Assembly (NCBI RefSeq): GCF_001425205.1 | Contig: NZ_LMDW01000020.1 | Span: 99,151-163,150 of the forward strand | Length of the DNA stretch: 64,000 nt | From: Variovorax sp. Root411 | Lineage (GTDB): Bacteria > Pseudomonadota > Gammaproteobacteria > Burkholderiales > Burkholderiaceae_C | Reading direction: 5' to 3' | Shown here: positions 28,179 through 36,367 of the stretch, piece after piece | Position numbering within the stretch: position 1 is the first letter of the stretch | How the letters are laid out: every line of letters starts with the position of its first letter | Notes under the pieces: generated by a model | Database searches by the model: none | Told to the model about the DNA's origin: nothing | What the model saw: the letters and a program-made list of their open reading frames with translations, nothing else | Translations under genes and position numbers: made by a program

Positions 28179-28763
28179 TCAAGCGGCGTACTGCAGCTGT
28201 TTCTGGACGATGGGAAGCAACCTGACAGCCAGTGCCTTCAACTCCGGGTCCTGCGCCGACGACTGGATTTTTTGCAGCAGCTCGACGGTGGCCTTGTGCT
28301 GGCCGAATCCGGACTGCGACATGTATTGCCGGTCGAAGGCAAGGCCCTTCAGTGTCTTGAGTTCTGCTAACGCGGCCGTATACCTTGCGCCGGGCGCTGC
28401 AGGCAGCTGAATGTTCTTCTCCCTTGCAAATTGCTCGGTTTCCTTCATGGCCTGGGTGTGGTTGTCGACCATGGCTCGCGCGAACTGCCGGATCTGATCG
28501 CTCTGCGCTCTTTCGAGGGCGAGTTGGCCGGCATCGATCTCCGCCAGGTTGGCTTCGGCGACGTCCCGAAGCATGGCCTGGTCAGCCGGAGCCAGCTTGC
28601 TGCCGATGGGCGCCTGGGTGTCGCTCGAAGAGTCGGACGCGACCAGGATTCGATAGTCTTCCGGGCGCGTTGCCATCGAGGGTGCCAGCAGCGCAACCAG
28701 CATCGCCATGGCGGCGAGGGTGCCTGGAAAATGGATGAGGGTTCTATGTTGCCGTATGTGCAT
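28179..28763 (-). CDS. DUF4142 exported helical protein
   Basis: A 194-residue protein with an N-terminal hydrophobic export segment (GTLAAMAMLVALLAPSMA, about 13-30). The DUF4142 ferritin-like helical domain follows: DQAMLRDVAEANLAEIDAGQ, SDQIRQFARAMVDNHTQA, FDRQYMSQSGFGQHKATVEL. Members are periplasmic proteins of unknown role found in soil-bacterial stress regions. The start ATG 28763 follows AGGAGACCCGC. GCCTACA, a variant of the recurring motif, lies about 80 nt upstream. Confidence 0.88.
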   Translation of the reverse strand: MHIRQHRTLIHFPGTLAAMAMLVALLAPSMATRPEDYRILVASDSSSDTQAPIGSKLAPADQAMLRDVAEANLAEIDAGQLALERAQSDQIRQFARAMVDNHTQAMKETEQFAREKNIQLPAAPGARYTAALAELKTLKGLAFDRQYMSQSGFGQHKATVELLQKIQSSAQDPELKALAVRLLPIVQKQLQYAA

Positions 28764-28879
28764 GCGGGTCTCCTGCAACACTTGGACTGAACCATCCTAG
28801 GACGGCCTCACGGGTGCGCAACCACGTCACCTCCCCGTACGGATGTAGGCTGTTTCCCCCAACAGCCGCTGTCGACGAT

Positions 28880-29173
28880 TCAGAATTCGCCCTGCCTGCC
28901 GGTGCGGTCGTGAATCCAGCGCATGGCCTGCTGCTCGCCATGGCGCAGCGCCTCGGCCTCGCTGGCGTAGGCCACGTTCTCCGTGTCGGGCGGAAGCCTG
29001 ATGTCCTTTTCGCCTGAATTCTCCGAGTTGCAGAACACGACGGGCTCGTAGAGTCCGCCGTCGATCTGCCGGGTGCCGCAGGAAACGAGCCATCCGCGGT
29101 ACGCGAAGGTGAGAAGCCGGTCGTCAATGCCCGGGGCAGATGCGCCCGGAGAGTCCGGAATGCTGGCGGTCAT
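28880..29173 (-). CDS. Small conserved hypothetical protein
   Basis: A 97-residue soluble protein: LLTFAYRGWLVSCGTRQIDG, GGLYEPVVF, then a C-terminal helix ASEAEALRHGEQQAMRWIHD. The small beta-sheet plus helix pattern with a final MRWIHDRTG is shared by short stress-region proteins of Burkholderiales, but I cannot name a function. The start ATG 29173 follows GAGGACTTCC. Confidence 0.65.
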   Translation of the reverse strand: MTASIPDSPGASAPGIDDRLLTFAYRGWLVSCGTRQIDGGLYEPVVFCNSENSGEKDIRLPPDTENVAYASEAEALRHGEQQAMRWIHDRTGRQGEF

Positions 29174-29281
29174 GGAAGTCCTCTGGAGTCGAAGCTTGGC
29201 AAGCATCAATCTGCAGGGTCCGTGCGCCGCGTGTGTGAGAAACGGCCCCTGCTTGATGTCAGCCGCACGCGGGCATGTTGC

Positions 29282-29920
29282 TCATGGCGTCGCTTCCTCC
29301 TTGGCCTTCTCCTTGCGGGGCAGGGCCACTCTCAGGTCTTTCAGCCATGCCTTCCAGTCGTCGTCGCGCTGCTGGGGGTCGCCGCGCAGCAATGCGGAAG
29401 GATGCAAGGTGACGAGCACGGGCCGTCCCGATGGGTCGTCGTGCCAGCGGCCGCGTTCCTTCATTACCGCGACCTGCCGTCCGAGAAGCGCGCGCGCTGC
29501 CGTGGCGCCCAGGGCGATCAGGGCCGGCGGACGGACGAGATCGATCTCGTCTTGCAGCCAGTGATGGCAGGCCTCGGCCTCGCGTTGTGCCGGCGTCTTG
29601 TGCATGCGCCGCTTGCCGCGCAGCTCGTACTTGAAGTGCTTGACCGCATTGGTCACATAGAGCTCTTCGCGCGTCCAGCCCAGTTCGCCAAGGGCACGGT
29701 CGAAGAGCTTCCCGGCCGGCCCCACGAAGGGCCGGCCCTGCACGTCCTCCTTGTCGCCAGGCTGCTCGCCGACCACCATGATGGCCGGGCGGATGCGGCC
29801 TTCGCCGCAGACGGCCTGCGTGGCTGGCGCACCGAGGGGGCATTCGCGGCACCGGTCGGTCGCATTCTTCAGGTCGAGCAGCGCCTCCCGGGTGCGTGCG
29901 ATTGAAAGCTGCGCGGACAC
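29282..29920 (-). CDS. UdgX-like uracil-DNA glycosylase with Fe-S cluster
   Basis: A 212-residue family 4/X uracil-DNA glycosylase. Motif A is GEQPGDKED (51-59), followed by GRPFVGPAG; the late motif is VTLHPSALLR. Cluster cysteines C24 and C27, a third in QAVCGEG and a fourth in EACHHW fit the 4Fe-4S family. The insertion RGKRRMHKTP (101-110) with His107 matches the UdgX loop (KRRIH), whose His forms a covalent bond to the abasic site. The start GTG 29920 is tentative because only CGGGG precedes it. It is probably co-transcribed with the PRC-barrel gene 13 nt upstream. Confidence 0.82.
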   Translation of the reverse strand: MSAQLSIARTREALLDLKNATDRCRECPLGAPATQAVCGEGRIRPAIMVVGEQPGDKEDVQGRPFVGPAGKLFDRALGELGWTREELYVTNAVKHFKYELRGKRRMHKTPAQREAEACHHWLQDEIDLVRPPALIALGATAARALLGRQVAVMKERGRWHDDPSGRPVLVTLHPSALLRGDPQQRDDDWKAWLKDLRVALPRKEKAKEEATP

Positions 29921-29933
29921 CCCCGATCGCCCG

Positions 29934-30284
29934 TCAGAAGCCGTAGTACTTGTTGATGGTCGCGCTGTACCGGTCGTCGTAGTCCGGCACCTGGTCGTCG
30001 GTATAACGCGGTGCGCCGTCGAGCACGGCCTTGTCGAGGGGCACCACGTAGCCGTCCTGCGAAGTGTCGTACTTGAGCATGTTCCAGGGAATCGGATAGC
30101 GGTCGGTGCCGATACCGAGGAAACCGCCGAACTCGAGGACCGCATAGCGCACCTGGCCGGTGAGCTTGTCGATCATGAGGTCGTCGATCGAGCCTAGCTT
30201 GTCGCCCGACGTGTTGTAGACACTCGTTCCCTCGACGCGATCCGACGAGATCACGGTGGCAGTGGAAGTGGAAGTGACAGCCAT
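29934..30284 (-). CDS. PRC-barrel domain protein
   Basis: A 116-residue protein with a PRC-barrel domain over most of its length: SSDRVEGTSVYNTSGDKLGS, IDDLMIDKLTGQVRYAVLEF, and YPIPWNMLKYD. PRC barrels of this stand-alone form occur in stress-induced loci and may bind RNA, pigment or protein partners; nothing here tells which. The start ATG 30284 follows AAGGAGATATTC, a strong site. TCCTACA lies on the same strand at 30397-30403, about 113 nt upstream. Confidence 0.85.
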   Translation of the reverse strand: MAVTSTSTATVISSDRVEGTSVYNTSGDKLGSIDDLMIDKLTGQVRYAVLEFGGFLGIGTDRYPIPWNMLKYDTSQDGYVVPLDKAVLDGAPRYTDDQVPDYDDRYSATINKYYGF

Positions 30285-30439
30285 GAATATCTCCTTGACG
30301 GTGCTGCTGGGAAGCGCCGGCATTTGCTTGCAGAGCCCAGAGACGCGGTGTGGCCCTGCGTGGGAGATGCGCGGATCGGTTGCGGCAGCGTCGCGCTGTA
30401 GGAAAGTTCCGAATCGCGACGGCCGAGTGTGCGCGGCGA

Positions 30440-30748
30440 TTACTCGGGCGCTGCCGTTGCCTGGGGTTCCTGCTGCGGCGTTTGCTGCGCCTGTTGCTGG
30501 CCTTGCGATGCGTCGGCCGGAGCGGCCCGTTCGCGCTCGCCATGGCTCCTGAGCGCGATGCCTTTGAGGAGATGCCGGGGCAGGTGGTGTGTCTTGGCGA
30601 ACTGCGCCAGCATCTCGCTGCGCGCTGGCTCGCATACCGGTAGAAACATGTGCAATGAGCTCATGGTGTCGTCCCGCAGTGCCAGGAAAGGGGGGCGGCC
30701 CGCATCGGCAGGGCGCGGAGCCTCGGGTTCGAGGGTGACCTCTGGCAT
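30440..30748 (-). CDS. Hypothetical protein with Gln-rich tail
   Basis: A 102-residue reading frame. The middle (SSLHMFLPVCEPARSEMLAQ, then FAKTHHLPRHLLKGIALRSH) looks like two helices, and the tail is Gln/Ala/Pro-rich. There is no convincing ribosome-binding site at ATG 30748 or at the internal ATG 30664. No family is recognised, and I treat it as a likely but unproven gene. Confidence 0.4.
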   Translation of the reverse strand: MPEVTLEPEAPRPADAGRPPFLALRDDTMSSLHMFLPVCEPARSEMLAQFAKTHHLPRHLLKGIALRSHGERERAAPADASQGQQQAQQTPQQEPQATAAPE

Positions 30749-30891
30749 TGGTCGCTGGGCATTATGAGCGCCTGAATTCCGCGGCGCATAGGCAGCCTGT
30801 ATCGGCCCCTCTGGCGTAGATGGCTTCGGTGCGGCGGGACAGGGGGCCGGGGCACGGGCACGAAGCGGCCAGCGCCCCGGCATTGCGACGT

Positions 30892-31227
30892 TCAGCAGGC
30901 CTTGCCGTGGGCTACGTGAGCGCCCTTGGCCTTCGCGTCGGCCTCCGACATGTACGAGCCGTGCTTCGTCTTGCCGAAGTACTTGTCGTTCGCGCAGTGA
31001 TAGACCTTGCCGTTGACCCAGACCTGGCCTGCGGCCGGTGCTGCTGCCGTGGTGGTCGTTGCGGGTTTGGCCGCGGGCGCTGCGGGTGTCGTGGCTGGCG
31101 CTGCTGCTGGTGCCGTTTTTGCAGCGGGGGCAGGACTCGTCGTTGCTGCTGCAGCCGGTGGCTGTTGTGCAAAGACCGAGGCGGTGAAGACAGTTCCGGC
31201 GGCCAACAGGATCAGGGCTTTTTTCAA
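30892..31227 (-). CDS. Secreted Ala/Pro/Thr-rich protein with C-terminal YHC...YGKT-type domain
   Basis: A 111-residue protein: Sec signal MKKALILLAAGTVFTASVFA, then an Ala/Pro/Thr linker (residues 23-66), then a compact C-terminal unit VWVNGKVYHCANDKYFGKTK ending in a second cysteine (HGKAC). This C-terminal unit (WVN-x-YHC-x4-Y-x-GKT-x-G-YM-x-E) is widespread in proteobacterial exported proteins of unknown role. The two cysteines may form a disulphide. The start ATG 31227 is preceded by GAGGTGCAATC. A 395-nt region without an established protein gene lies upstream. Confidence 0.8.
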   Translation of the reverse strand: MKKALILLAAGTVFTASVFAQQPPAAAATTSPAPAAKTAPAAAPATTPAAPAAKPATTTTAAAPAAGQVWVNGKVYHCANDKYFGKTKHGSYMSEADAKAKGAHVAHGKAC

Positions 31228-31398
31228 GATTGCACCTCAAGAGTCACACGAAAACACGTGCATGTGGCTGTCAACGTCCTCGCCGCATGTCGGTTGACCC
31301 CTCGGCCATTCCGTCAGAGGCGAAATGCTCCAGGCAAGGGCGTACTTCACGATTGTTAAAACTGGGCTTGCTCAGCCTGCAGAGATGACGACACGGGC

Positions 31399-31425
31399 AA
31401 AAAAAAGCTCGCACGAAGGCGAGCT
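31399..31425 (-). terminator. Intrinsic terminator
   Basis: Minus-strand AGCTCGC pairs perfectly with GCGAGCT around the loop CTTCGT and is followed by a run of seven T (plus-strand A-run 31399-31405). This is the most canonical terminator seen in the window. Confidence 0.75.
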
Positions 31426-31500
31426 GAAGGACCCCGTTTAGCATTGGGGTCGGAGGGAGGACCCGCCGGAGGGGCGGGCAAGCCGATGATCGCGACCAAT
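31399..31500 (-). ncRNA. Candidate small RNA with anti-Shine-Dalgarno loops
   Basis: On the minus strand three hairpins follow in order: CCCGCC(CCTCC)GGCGGG (31478-31462), a single-stranded TCCTCCCTCC (31461-31452), GACCCC(10-nt loop)GGGGTC (31451-31430), and then a perfect intrinsic terminator (31425-31399). C-rich CCUCC loops are complementary to ribosome-binding sites, as in known trans-acting small RNAs. The 5' end is not defined. The terminator is not the 3' end of a neighbouring gene, because the next minus-strand gene ends 465 nt upstream and a plus-strand gene lies between. A 60-codon plus-strand reading frame (31444-31626) overlapping the next start as ATGA is the main alternative. 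Confidence 0.4.
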
Positions 31501-31566
31501 CTGGGAGACATCGAGGATGGGGGCGTCGGAGATCCATCCGATGCCGACTTTGAAGTATCTCGAATA

Positions 31567-31587
31567 CCAAGGAACTATTTCCTTTGG
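31567..31587. promoter_or_regulatory. Palindrome in the intergenic region before 31623
   Basis: CCAAGGAA (31567-31574), CTAT, TTCCTTTGG (31579-31587) is an inverted repeat (perfect over AAGGAA/TTCCTT). A second dyad, GGGG...CCCC (31586-31600, GGGGCGTAACACCCC), overlaps it. The position just upstream of the plus-strand gene, and upstream of the candidate minus-strand RNA, suggests an operator; no regulator is identified. Confidence 0.35.
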
Positions 31588-31622
31588 GGCGTAACACCCC
31601 CGCACCTATCCTCGGCGCCCAC

Positions 31623-31868
31623 ATGAACGTCACACAACAACTACAGCTTCTCGTCAAACTGCCCGATGGCTGGTCGAGCCGCATCGATATCCAGCGGACC
31701 ACGGACGGCCGCTATGCCGGCGTTGCCGAGCTGAGCCTTCGCGGGCTCAAGCGGGGAGTGCTCATATTCATGCAGCAGCCCACGCTGGAAGCCGCAGTGG
31801 AGCGCGTGCGGCTTCGCACCAGCCAGTTCGCGAGGGCGCGGCTTTCCTTGCCGAATGCCCGGTCGTAG
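31623..31868 (+). CDS. Small hypothetical protein (pair member with 27876-28109)
   Basis: An 81-residue protein, MNVTQQLQLLVKLPDGWSSR onward: a short beta-rich core (RIDIQRTTDGRYAGVAELSL), RGLKRGVLIF, and a C-terminal helix. It resembles the 77-residue protein at 27876-28109 in the central motif. It ends 22 nt before the stop of the convergent DipZ-like gene. No function is known. Confidence 0.6.
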   Translation: MNVTQQLQLLVKLPDGWSSRIDIQRTTDGRYAGVAELSLRGLKRGVLIFMQQPTLEAAVERVRLRTSQFARARLSLPNARS

Positions 31869-31889
31869 AGCTTCTCGACCGAAGAATTC

Positions 31890-33623
31890 CTAGCCGAAGG
31901 TGAACACGTAGGCCTGCGCGCCGGCATCGAGGAATTCGATCTCGAACAGGCGCTCCCTGTCGTTCGCCGCCTGGCGCACCAGCTGGTACAGCCGCTGCCC
32001 GTCGATGGTGCCATTGCCCTGCGCATCGGTATCGGCACCATGGTCCGCGAGCGGAGGCTTGCCGTCGACCAGCACCCTGAAGCGCACCGGCTTGCCATCG
32101 GCCGACGGGCCGAGCACGAGGTGCAGGTCGCGTGCATGGAAGCGGTAGGCGATGCGCCCGTTGGCGCGGGCCAGCACCGCGCGTTCGCTCTCCACCGTCC
32201 ATTCGCCAGCCAGCGCCCATTGGTTGGTGCGCAGTGATGGCGCAGCCGCGGAATAGACGTGCGCATGGTCGTTCGCGATGCCGCCGGGCGAAGCGAAGTT
32301 GCGCGCGCGCTCGTAGCCCAGGTAGGTCTCGCCCGACAGGGCCGGCGATTCGGCCGGCGCGGCCTGCGTGCCCTGACCTTGCGGCGAGACCAGGTCGGCT
32401 GGTACGGCGGGCCGCCCCGCTTCCGCCAGCAACTGCTGGATGACCTGCTCCGCCTTCGCATACTGGCCCTCGCCGAACTGGTGATGCCGGATGCGTCCCT
32501 GCGCATCGACGACGTAGAACGCCGGCCAGTACTGGTTGCCGAAGGCGCGCCAGAGCGCGTAGTCGCTGTCGATGACCACGGGGAAACCGATGCCCAGCTC
32601 CTTCGTCGCGCGGCGCACGTTGGCGGGCAGCTTCTCGAACGCGAACTCCGGCGCATGCACGCCGACGACCACCAGCCCCGCGTCCTTGTACTTCTCGGCC
32701 CAGGCACGAACGTAGGGCAGGGTGCGCAGGCAGTTGATGCACGAGTAGGTCCAGAAGTCGACCAGCACCACCTTGCCGCGCAGGCTCTCGGCGGTCAGCG
32801 GGGTGGAGTTCAGCCATTCGGTGGCGCCCGCGAGCGAAGGAAGGCCGCCTTCGTCAGGCAGCGCCGGTGCGCGAGGTTGCGACAACGGCACGGGGATTGG
32901 CATTGGCATGTCGATCTTCTCCACAAGTGCTTTCTCCAAGGCCGAAGTGGTGCCGACCGACAGGCGGCTGAGCAGCCCGGTGTCCAGTCCCAGCGCAATG
33001 GCGCCGACACCCGCGAGCACGGCCACGCCGGCCGCGCGCCGCACCCATTCGCCGGTGCGCAGCGAGCCCTTCATCGCCAAGAACAGCCGCCCGCCGAAGA
33101 GCAGCGCGGCCGCCAGCGAGGTGCATGCACCGGCCGCGTAGGCCAGCAACAGCAGCGAGGTTCCGATGCTTGCGCCGTTGAGCGCCGCGCCCGTCAGGAT
33201 CAGCCCGAGGATCGGCCCCGCGCAGGGAGCCCACAGCAGCCCTGTGCCGACCCCCAGCAGCAGCGGCGAGAACACCGACGCCTTTGTTTCCGGCGCAGGC
33301 CCTGCCAGCCTCAAGCCGAGTGCCACCAGCGGCCGGCTCAACCGGTCGGCCACCGACGGAAACAGCAGCGTCACGCCGAACACCGCGAGCATCGCAATCG
33401 CGGCATAGCGCCCGTACTGGTTGAGCGCCACGACCCAGCCGCCGCCCACGGCCGCGAGCGTGGCAATGGCCGAGAACGCCAGCGCCATCCCTAGCAGCAT
33501 GGGCAGGCCGTGCGAGCGGAACGGCCGGTCGGCGCGCGCGAACACGAAGGGGAGCACGGGCAGGATGCACGGGCTCAGGATGGTGAGCACGCCACCCAGG
33601 TAGGCAACGATAAGGAGCAGCAT
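31890..33623 (-). CDS. DipZ-like CcdA/thioredoxin fusion protein
   Basis: A 577-residue protein with three parts. (1) A CcdA/DsbD-type membrane domain (1-215) with six or so helices and the electron-relay cysteines Cys19 (SPCILP) and Cys134 (APCAGP). (2) A periplasmic TlpA-like thioredoxin domain (about 255-405) with FWTYSCINC, Cys295/Cys298. (3) A C-terminal beta-sandwich (about 440-577) like the carbohydrate-binding-module-like end of mycobacterial DipZ. It should carry reducing power from cytoplasmic thioredoxin to periplasmic substrates. A close relative of the thioredoxin part is the separate gene at 36491-37054. Confidence 0.88.
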   Translation of the reverse strand: MLLLIVAYLGGVLTILSPCILPVLPFVFARADRPFRSHGLPMLLGMALAFSAIATLAAVGGGWVVALNQYGRYAAIAMLAVFGVTLLFPSVADRLSRPLVALGLRLAGPAPETKASVFSPLLLGVGTGLLWAPCAGPILGLILTGAALNGASIGTSLLLLAYAAGACTSLAAALLFGGRLFLAMKGSLRTGEWVRRAAGVAVLAGVGAIALGLDTGLLSRLSVGTTSALEKALVEKIDMPMPIPVPLSQPRAPALPDEGGLPSLAGATEWLNSTPLTAESLRGKVVLVDFWTYSCINCLRTLPYVRAWAEKYKDAGLVVVGVHAPEFAFEKLPANVRRATKELGIGFPVVIDSDYALWRAFGNQYWPAFYVVDAQGRIRHHQFGEGQYAKAEQVIQQLLAEAGRPAVPADLVSPQGQGTQAAPAESPALSGETYLGYERARNFASPGGIANDHAHVYSAAAPSLRTNQWALAGEWTVESERAVLARANGRIAYRFHARDLHLVLGPSADGKPVRFRVLVDGKPPLADHGADTDAQGNGTIDGQRLYQLVRQAANDRERLFEIEFLDAGAQAYVFTFG

Positions 33624-33773
33624 GATCGGATTCCGGTCGGTGAGTGTTGTCGATGAAGGGCTGAAATGGAAAGTCGAGAGCGAGCGGAGCCCTTCACGGT
33701 CTCGCCATGCGAATCGCTCTTCTCTTTCTTCTTCGCTCGGGGGTGCAGCGGCGGCTGCTGCCGCGCAGCCGGC

Positions 33774-35147
33774 TCAGTCCGGTGGCGCGGCCGCGTTGGT
33801 GTTCATGGTCAGCCGGGCTTCCAGCCCGCCTTCGTCCCGGTTGCGCAATGTGAGCTCCGCGCCCATCGCCGTCGCCAGCTGCTGTGCGATGGCCAGGCCC
33901 AGCCCGGTGCCGCCGGTGTTGCGGTTGCGCGAGCCCTCGACGCGGTAGAAGGGCTTGAGCACGTTCTCCAGCTGGTCGGCCGGAATGCCGGGGCCGTTGT
34001 CGACCACGGCCAGCGTCAGCCGGATGCCGGTGTCTGCATGCACCTGCAGCCGCACGTCGGTGCCGAACTTCAGCGCGTTGTCGATCAGGTTCGTCAGGAT
34101 GCGCCGCAGCGCGTTCGGCCGCGTCACCATGGGCTCGCCCACGCGGCCCTCGAGCAGCACCTTCTCGCCCGAGTCCTCGTAGTCGGCCACCATGCTCTCG
34201 AACAGCGCGTCGGCGTCGATGCGGCGCGGCGGCTCGGTGGCGCCGTGCAGCGTGCGCGCGTAGGTCACGCCTTCGCGCACCAGGGTGTGCATGGCGTCGA
34301 GGTCCTGGCGGAACTTGTCGCGGTCATGGCCGTCGTCCATCAGGTCGGTGCGCAGCCGCATGCGGGTGATGGGCGTCTGCAGGTCGTGCGAGATGGCCGC
34401 GAGTATTTCCACCCGCTCGGCCATGTAGCCGGCGATGCGCTTCTGCATCGCGTTGAAGGCGCGCGCCGCGTGCTTCACCTCGGTCGGCCCCTCTTCGGCC
34501 AGTTGCTGGCCCTTCAGGTCGGGCCCCAGCTCGTCGGCCGCGTCTGCCAGCTGCGCCAGCGGCCGCGTGACCAGCCGCACCGCGTACCAGGCGCACACCG
34601 CCAGCACCAGCAACTGCGCCCACAGCAGCCACATCACCCAACTCGACACCGGCATGCCCACGCGCCGCGCATGCACCACCACCGAGGAGCCGTCCGACAG
34701 CCGCACCTGGATCTGCAGGCCCTGCGGCGGGTTGCTCACCTGCCCGATCTTCACGATCTCGAAGGGGCGCATCGCGTCGGCGATTGCGGTCGCGAACTGC
34801 TGCGACGACGGCGTGTCGGGCGCCTTGCCCTGCGCGTTCCCGCCGAGCACGAAGCGGTAGTTGCGCCGCTCCAGCCGCGCCAGCCAGCCCTCGCGTTCGG
34901 CGGCCGGCAGCCGGTCGAGGATGGCGACCGAGCTGGCGATGTCGCGCTCGATGCCGATCATCATCAGCTCGCGCATCGCGATGTCGCGCTCGTAGCCGAT
35001 GGCCATGAAGGTCAGCAGTTGCGCGATGGCCAGCCCGACGACGATGATCAGCGTCACGCGCGAGAACAGCGAGCGCGGCAGCAGCCGGCGCAGGCCGGAG
35101 GGCGTGGCCGGGACGAGCGGCGCGGGGAGGCTTGCGGATGTAGGCAT
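33774..35147 (-). CDS. Sensor histidine kinase (EnvZ/OmpR-partner type)
   Basis: A 457-residue membrane kinase. TM1 is about 27-50 (LIIVVGLAIAQLLTFMAIG); the periplasmic sensor region is about 52-165; TM2 is about 168-190; then a HAMP domain, a HisKA H-box AAISHDLQTPITRMR, and an HATPase domain with NLIDNALKFG, DNGPGIP and GTGLGLAI. The start ATG 35147 is chosen; TTG- or ATG-type codons further upstream would only add a non-conserved stretch. It is divergent from its likely cognate regulator at 35323, which is unusual since such pairs are normally co-directional. Confidence 0.92.
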   Translation of the reverse strand: MPTSASLPAPLVPATPSGLRRLLPRSLFSRVTLIIVVGLAIAQLLTFMAIGYERDIAMRELMMIGIERDIASSVAILDRLPAAEREGWLARLERRNYRFVLGGNAQGKAPDTPSSQQFATAIADAMRPFEIVKIGQVSNPPQGLQIQVRLSDGSSVVVHARRVGMPVSSWVMWLLWAQLLVLAVCAWYAVRLVTRPLAQLADAADELGPDLKGQQLAEEGPTEVKHAARAFNAMQKRIAGYMAERVEILAAISHDLQTPITRMRLRTDLMDDGHDRDKFRQDLDAMHTLVREGVTYARTLHGATEPPRRIDADALFESMVADYEDSGEKVLLEGRVGEPMVTRPNALRRILTNLIDNALKFGTDVRLQVHADTGIRLTLAVVDNGPGIPADQLENVLKPFYRVEGSRNRNTGGTGLGLAIAQQLATAMGAELTLRNRDEGGLEARLTMNTNAAAPPD

Positions 35148-35322
35148 GGGCTGGTTTATAGACCCCGGGCAGCCTTGGGGATCGTCTCTTTGTATTGCAG
35201 TGTGTTGGGCGGCGCCGCGAGACATACAACATTACCTGCCGGCCCGGCAAACCCCTTGTCCTGCGCCGCGGCCGGGCTACATTGCGGCTTCCGCATTCCG
35301 CACATCGCCCACCCACAAGGCC

Positions 35323-36063
35323 ATGACCCCCAAGACCTCCGACCACATCCTCATCGTCGACGACGACCGGGAAATCCGCGAACTGCTCACCACCTACCTT
35401 GTGAAGAACGGCCTGCGCGTGGCCGCGGTGCCAACGGGGCGGCACATGCGTGCGGCGCTGGAAGAGTCGGGCCCTTTCGACCTGATCATCCTCGACCTGA
35501 TGCTGCCGGGCGAAGACGGGCTCACGCTGTGCCGCGACCTGCGCACGGGCAAGTACAAGGCCACGCCCATCCTGATGCTCACCGCCCGCAGCGAGGAGGC
35601 CGACCGCATCCTCGGGCTGGAGATGGGCGCCGACGACTACCTTGCCAAGCCATTCTCCGCGCGGGAGCTGCTGGCGCGCATCCGCTCGGTGCTGCGCCGC
35701 ACGCGCATGCTGCCGCCGAACATGCGCTCCACCGAGTCGGCCTCGAAGCTGGCCTTCGGCGACTGGCAGGTCGACACCACCGCGCGCCACCTGATCGACG
35801 ACAGCGGCGTGATGGTGGCGCTCAGCGGCGCGGAGTACCGGCTGCTGATGGTGTTTCTCGATCATCCCCAGAAGGTGCTGAGCCGCGACCAGCTGCTGAG
35901 CCTCACCCAGGGCCGCGAGGCGGAGCTCTTCGAGCGTTCGATCGACCTGCTCGTGAGCCGGCTGCGCCAGCGTCTGCGCGATGGTGCGCGCGAGCCTCGC
36001 TACATCAAGACTGTGCGCAGCGAGGGCTACGTCTTTTCGTCGGCGGTCGAGGCGCTCGACTGA
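35323..36063 (+). CDS. OmpR-family response regulator
   Basis: A 246-residue protein. The receiver (7-125) has Asp13/Asp14, phosphoacceptor Asp58 (LIILDLMLPGEDG), a Thr in LMLTAR and Lys in LAKPFSARE. The C-terminal winged-helix domain (about 145-240) has LSGAEYRLLMVFLDHPQKVL and RYIKTVRSEGYVF. It is the cognate partner of the divergent kinase, with 175 nt of shared promoter region. Targets are unknown; the two flanking thioredoxin-type genes are candidates. Confidence 0.94.
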   Translation: MTPKTSDHILIVDDDREIRELLTTYLVKNGLRVAAVPTGRHMRAALEESGPFDLIILDLMLPGEDGLTLCRDLRTGKYKATPILMLTARSEEADRILGLEMGADDYLAKPFSARELLARIRSVLRRTRMLPPNMRSTESASKLAFGDWQVDTTARHLIDDSGVMVALSGAEYRLLMVFLDHPQKVLSRDQLLSLTQGREAELFERSIDLLVSRLRQRLRDGAREPRYIKTVRSEGYVFSSAVEALD

Positions 36064-36185
36064 CGCCTGTGCGGGCGAGGCTGCTGCGGCTGCCGGGCGG
36101 GGATGCATTGGCAGTTCACCGGGTTGCGGATTTCTTGCGAGATGCCGCCTGCGAGGAAGAGGAGGGCGAACCAGAGCTTGTTCAT
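36027..36185 (-). CDS. Candidate 52-residue exported peptide
   Basis: A short minus-strand frame starts with ATG 36185 (AAGAGAA upstream) as MNKLWFALLFLAGGISQEIR, a signal-peptide-like beginning, and continues with NPVNCQCIPARQPQQ to a TAG at 36027. It overlaps the last 37 nt of the response-regulator gene. The hydrophobic start is suggestive, but nothing else supports it. Confidence 0.25.
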   Translation of the reverse strand: MNKLWFALLFLAGGISQEIRNPVNCQCIPARQPQQPRPHRRQSSASTADEKT

Positions 36186-36227
36186 TTCTCTTGTCTGTAT
36201 TGTTTTTCGGTTGCTGATGTTTGGGGG

Positions 36228-36325
36228 CGTGCGAATGGCACCGGGTGCTCCCCTCCGCGAATGTCCCCCGGCCTGCGGCCTCCTCCTTTATTTGGCTGCG
36301 GGGAGCACCCGGTGCCATTCGCACG
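36228..36325. repeat. Palindromic element, unit 1 (26-bp stem, 46-nt core)
   Basis: The 26-nt arm 36228-36253 is perfectly complementary to 36300-36325. Between them is a 46-nt core (36254-36299) that begins TCCGCGAATGTCCCCCGGCC. The core is the reverse complement of the core of unit 2 with one mismatch, while the stem sequence differs from that of unit 2. It lies between two convergent genes. Confidence 0.85.
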
Positions 36326-36367
36326 TGAGCGCAGCGCTTGTGCCGGCCGATCGACCGCCGCGTCCTT

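Noticed and set aside
31271..31702. Minus-strand protein gene across the candidate small RNA
   Set aside because: The frame has no ribosome-binding site or motif and runs through a strong terminator hairpin.
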